Source: Gymnopilus junonius
Taxonomy: Eukaryota > Basidiomycota > Agaricomycetes > Agaricales > Galerinaceae
Assembly: GCA_015501075.1 (NCBI GenBank)
Contig: JADNYJ010000001.1
Span: 1,364,001 to 1,428,000 of the forward strand
DNA length: 64,000 bases
Direction of reading: 5' to 3'
Shown: one piece after another, positions 61,052 to 64,000 of the stretch
How the letters are laid out: every line of letters begins with the position of its first letter
Position numbering within the stretch: position 1 is the first letter of the stretch
Program-made: the position numbers and the translations under genes
The notes under the pieces: model-generated
Seen by the model: only the letters and a program-made list of their open reading frames with translations
Databases searched by the model: none
Told to the model about the DNA's origin: nothing

Positions 61052-61599
61052 GACTTTCGAAAGGGTATCTTGCTGAACTCACAAGTTGCCGAATGAGTCG
61101 AATCAGCCTCCAGAACAAACCGTGGAAAACAAGGGCGCTGCGATAAAAAATAGAACAAGAACGGGATTATGATTCCTCAGTTCGTACATAGCAAGTTTAT
61201 ACGGTAAAAATAAAGGTGGAATTGTGAAGAAAACAGTGCTATGTGGAAAGCTTGGATGAGCGAAAGAGGTCTGGTCCTTCCTAGGCACATTAAATATGTA
61301 TGTAGAGCAAACGAGATTGGAACTGCATGGAAAGCTCCGAATTTCGTACTAGTTCTGAGCAACATTGGACGGACTCCCCACTACTATGGCTTGCCTCTAA
61401 TTGGAATGGTCTCACAAATAGGCATAGGGCGGATCTTACCATGAAACGGAAAATATTGTTTCCGCCAAACCACGCCGCTTTCGTTCTGCGGCAGATACAA
61501 AGACCTATACGACGATATAAGCGTCCATTCCCCTCCATTCCCGGACCTCTGACCAACAACACACCTGGACTCGGTATACGGACGTCCCGCGATCTAAGA
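61052..61599. other. Intergenic region, nothing recognised
   Basis: 5' flank of MGM101 and 3' flank of the 61.6-kb gene. Only motif-free short frames. Confidence 0.4.
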
Positions 61600-61994
61600 T
61601 CATAGTGGCATCGGTTCTAGGCAACCCGCTTCATGTAGAGCCGCATCAACTTGTTGGTTGCTGAAGACGTCATTACGGATGGCCTGAATAAAGACGGACA
61701 CGATCCAATCCTGACAATTCCACCAGCCATTACTGCGACGCCCTCCAACCACTTTCCCTGCGGAAGGTCGAGTTCTGCAATAGGAATACACTTGAAATCA
61801 GGCTGGGCAGTCTTGGTTTTTGGACCCCAATTAGCCAAATGATCTAAAGGACCGTAGGCATTTCTCTCTCGGACGATAGCGAGCTGGCGATGGACAGGAT
61901 CGCCGTTTGAAGCCACGCCTACCTGCCAGGCTATGGCCCAGTGGCGGTCTTTTGGCCGCAGATCGGGATTGTCGATATCCCAGACGACAAGCAT
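61600..61994 (-). CDS. Small unknown protein with NCQDW motif, frame broken once
   Basis: Two overlapping frames give one continuous-looking product: VVWDIDNPDLRPKDRHWAIA and WGPKTKTAQPDFKCIPIAEL run to about 61735, then the neighbouring frame continues WWNCQDWIVSVFIQAIRND and QQVDAALHEAGCLEP to the stop at 61600. A one-base shift near 61734 separates them. The pattern (an HWAI strand, then a Trp-x-Cys-x-x-Trp stretch) resembles small agaricomycete proteins of unknown function. The true start may be upstream: the frame before the ATG at 61994 is open to about 62070. Confidence 0.45.
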
Positions 61995-62541
61995 GACGGT
62001 ATGCGGGACATCTCTGTCTGGAAAAAGGTGATCGATGCCAGGTGGTTCATATACGCTAGGGTCCTGCCCATGTTGGGCACGATCTCAGCCATTAGTACCG
62101 GTGAGAACTAGGAAATAAGCTCCCGAGACGCATGAGTTGGAATATGTTTTTCGGTGGTCATGGGTGGGGATAACTGATGCAAGAGGCGAGACTCTTCTGG
62201 CCATTGATTGGTCTCGCCTCGGCCAATTAGAGACCAGTCGATCAATTTTTCCTTCGCCACATATAAACACAACGCCTTACCATGCTTTCTGTTATTTCCC
62301 TTCCCCCGAAAAAGTAAACTGCCGCCCATACTTTCGCCGGGCGTCCTTTTCAAGCTTCTGTCAGTTCTTCTTTTTTTTCTCGCTGGGGCAGCATTTATTT
62401 TTGGAGGCTCAAGCAGAACGACGGATTCCCGTCCCGGGGTTTTCACGCTGTCTCTTCCCCTCCAAGTTCCGTAACCATCACTGAGAATCTTAATCTGCAA
62501 AAGTACCAACCTTATTTATCTTCCTTTGAACTGGCTTCACG
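61995..62541. other. Divergent promoter region before the Ofd1/Tpa1 gene
   Basis: No gene supported; T-rich tracts near 62380-62400. Probably the promoter of the rightward dioxygenase gene. Confidence 0.4.

Positions 62542-64000
<1,459 letters not shown>

Noticed and set aside
62108..62509. Leftward 133-codon frame upstream of the Ofd1-like gene
   Set aside because: Opposite to the promoter region, no motif and composition unlike coding sequence.

Overview
The window is nuclear DNA from a filamentous basidiomycete, most likely an Agaricomycete (mushroom-forming fungus). Evidence: genes are split by many roughly 50-60 bp GT-AG introns, intergenic gaps are short, and typical agaricomycete families occur (a DUF6698-like protein, a Plavaka transposase, an F-box protein of the 'HP(L/I)DL' type, a GH28 enzyme with a fungal CBM1). 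All gene models were spliced by eye from reading frames and splice signals; no database search was run.

Layout. 1-2.8 kb: non-coding, with a fold-back MITE and a 540-bp inverted-repeat element holding a tRNA-like box. 2.8-4.4 kb: ING-family PHD-finger protein (-). 5.8-11.1 kb: a complete MULE transposon with both ends and a near-perfect 9-bp target duplication, encoding an Ulp1-type protease fused to a MULE transposase. 11.4 kb: a 129-bp MITE. 11.8-27.6 kb: a compact block of apparently intact genes: rhomboid/UBA protein, eIF3d, IST3/RBMX2-type splicing factor, beta-helix membrane protein, poly(A) polymerase, F-box protein, tail-anchored unknown. 28.9-34.0 kb: a transposon graveyard with TA-flanked MITEs, a 1-kb TIR element, and two tandem Helitrons, one carrying a decayed PIF1 helicase and a nested 799-bp TIR element. 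35.9-51.5 kb: rhamnogalacturonase-like GH28-CBM1, mitochondrial GatB, a multi-pass membrane protein, a CNH protein and gamma-tubulin complex component 5. 52.2-58.6 kb: a Plavaka transposase head-to-head with a DUF6698 gene. 60.0-64.0 kb: MGM101, a small unknown, and an Ofd1/Tpa1-type dioxygenase cut by the window end.

Genes by role. Chromatin/RNA/translation: ING, IST3, poly(A) polymerase, eIF3d, Ofd1/Tpa1. Protein quality control: rhomboid/UBA and F-box proteins. Mitochondria: GatB and MGM101. Cytoskeleton/signalling: GCP5 and the CNH protein. They do not form one pathway; it looks like an ordinary housekeeping region invaded by DNA transposons.

Two patterns cut across the window. Coding transposons carry premature stops that fit C-to-T change at CpG. 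Several single-copy genes after 35.9 kb (GH28, GatB, the membrane protein, DUF6698, the 61.7-kb gene, Ofd1) carry many one-base indels, largely in homopolymers; uncorrected consensus errors explain this better than decay, because GatB should be essential for mitochondrial translation.
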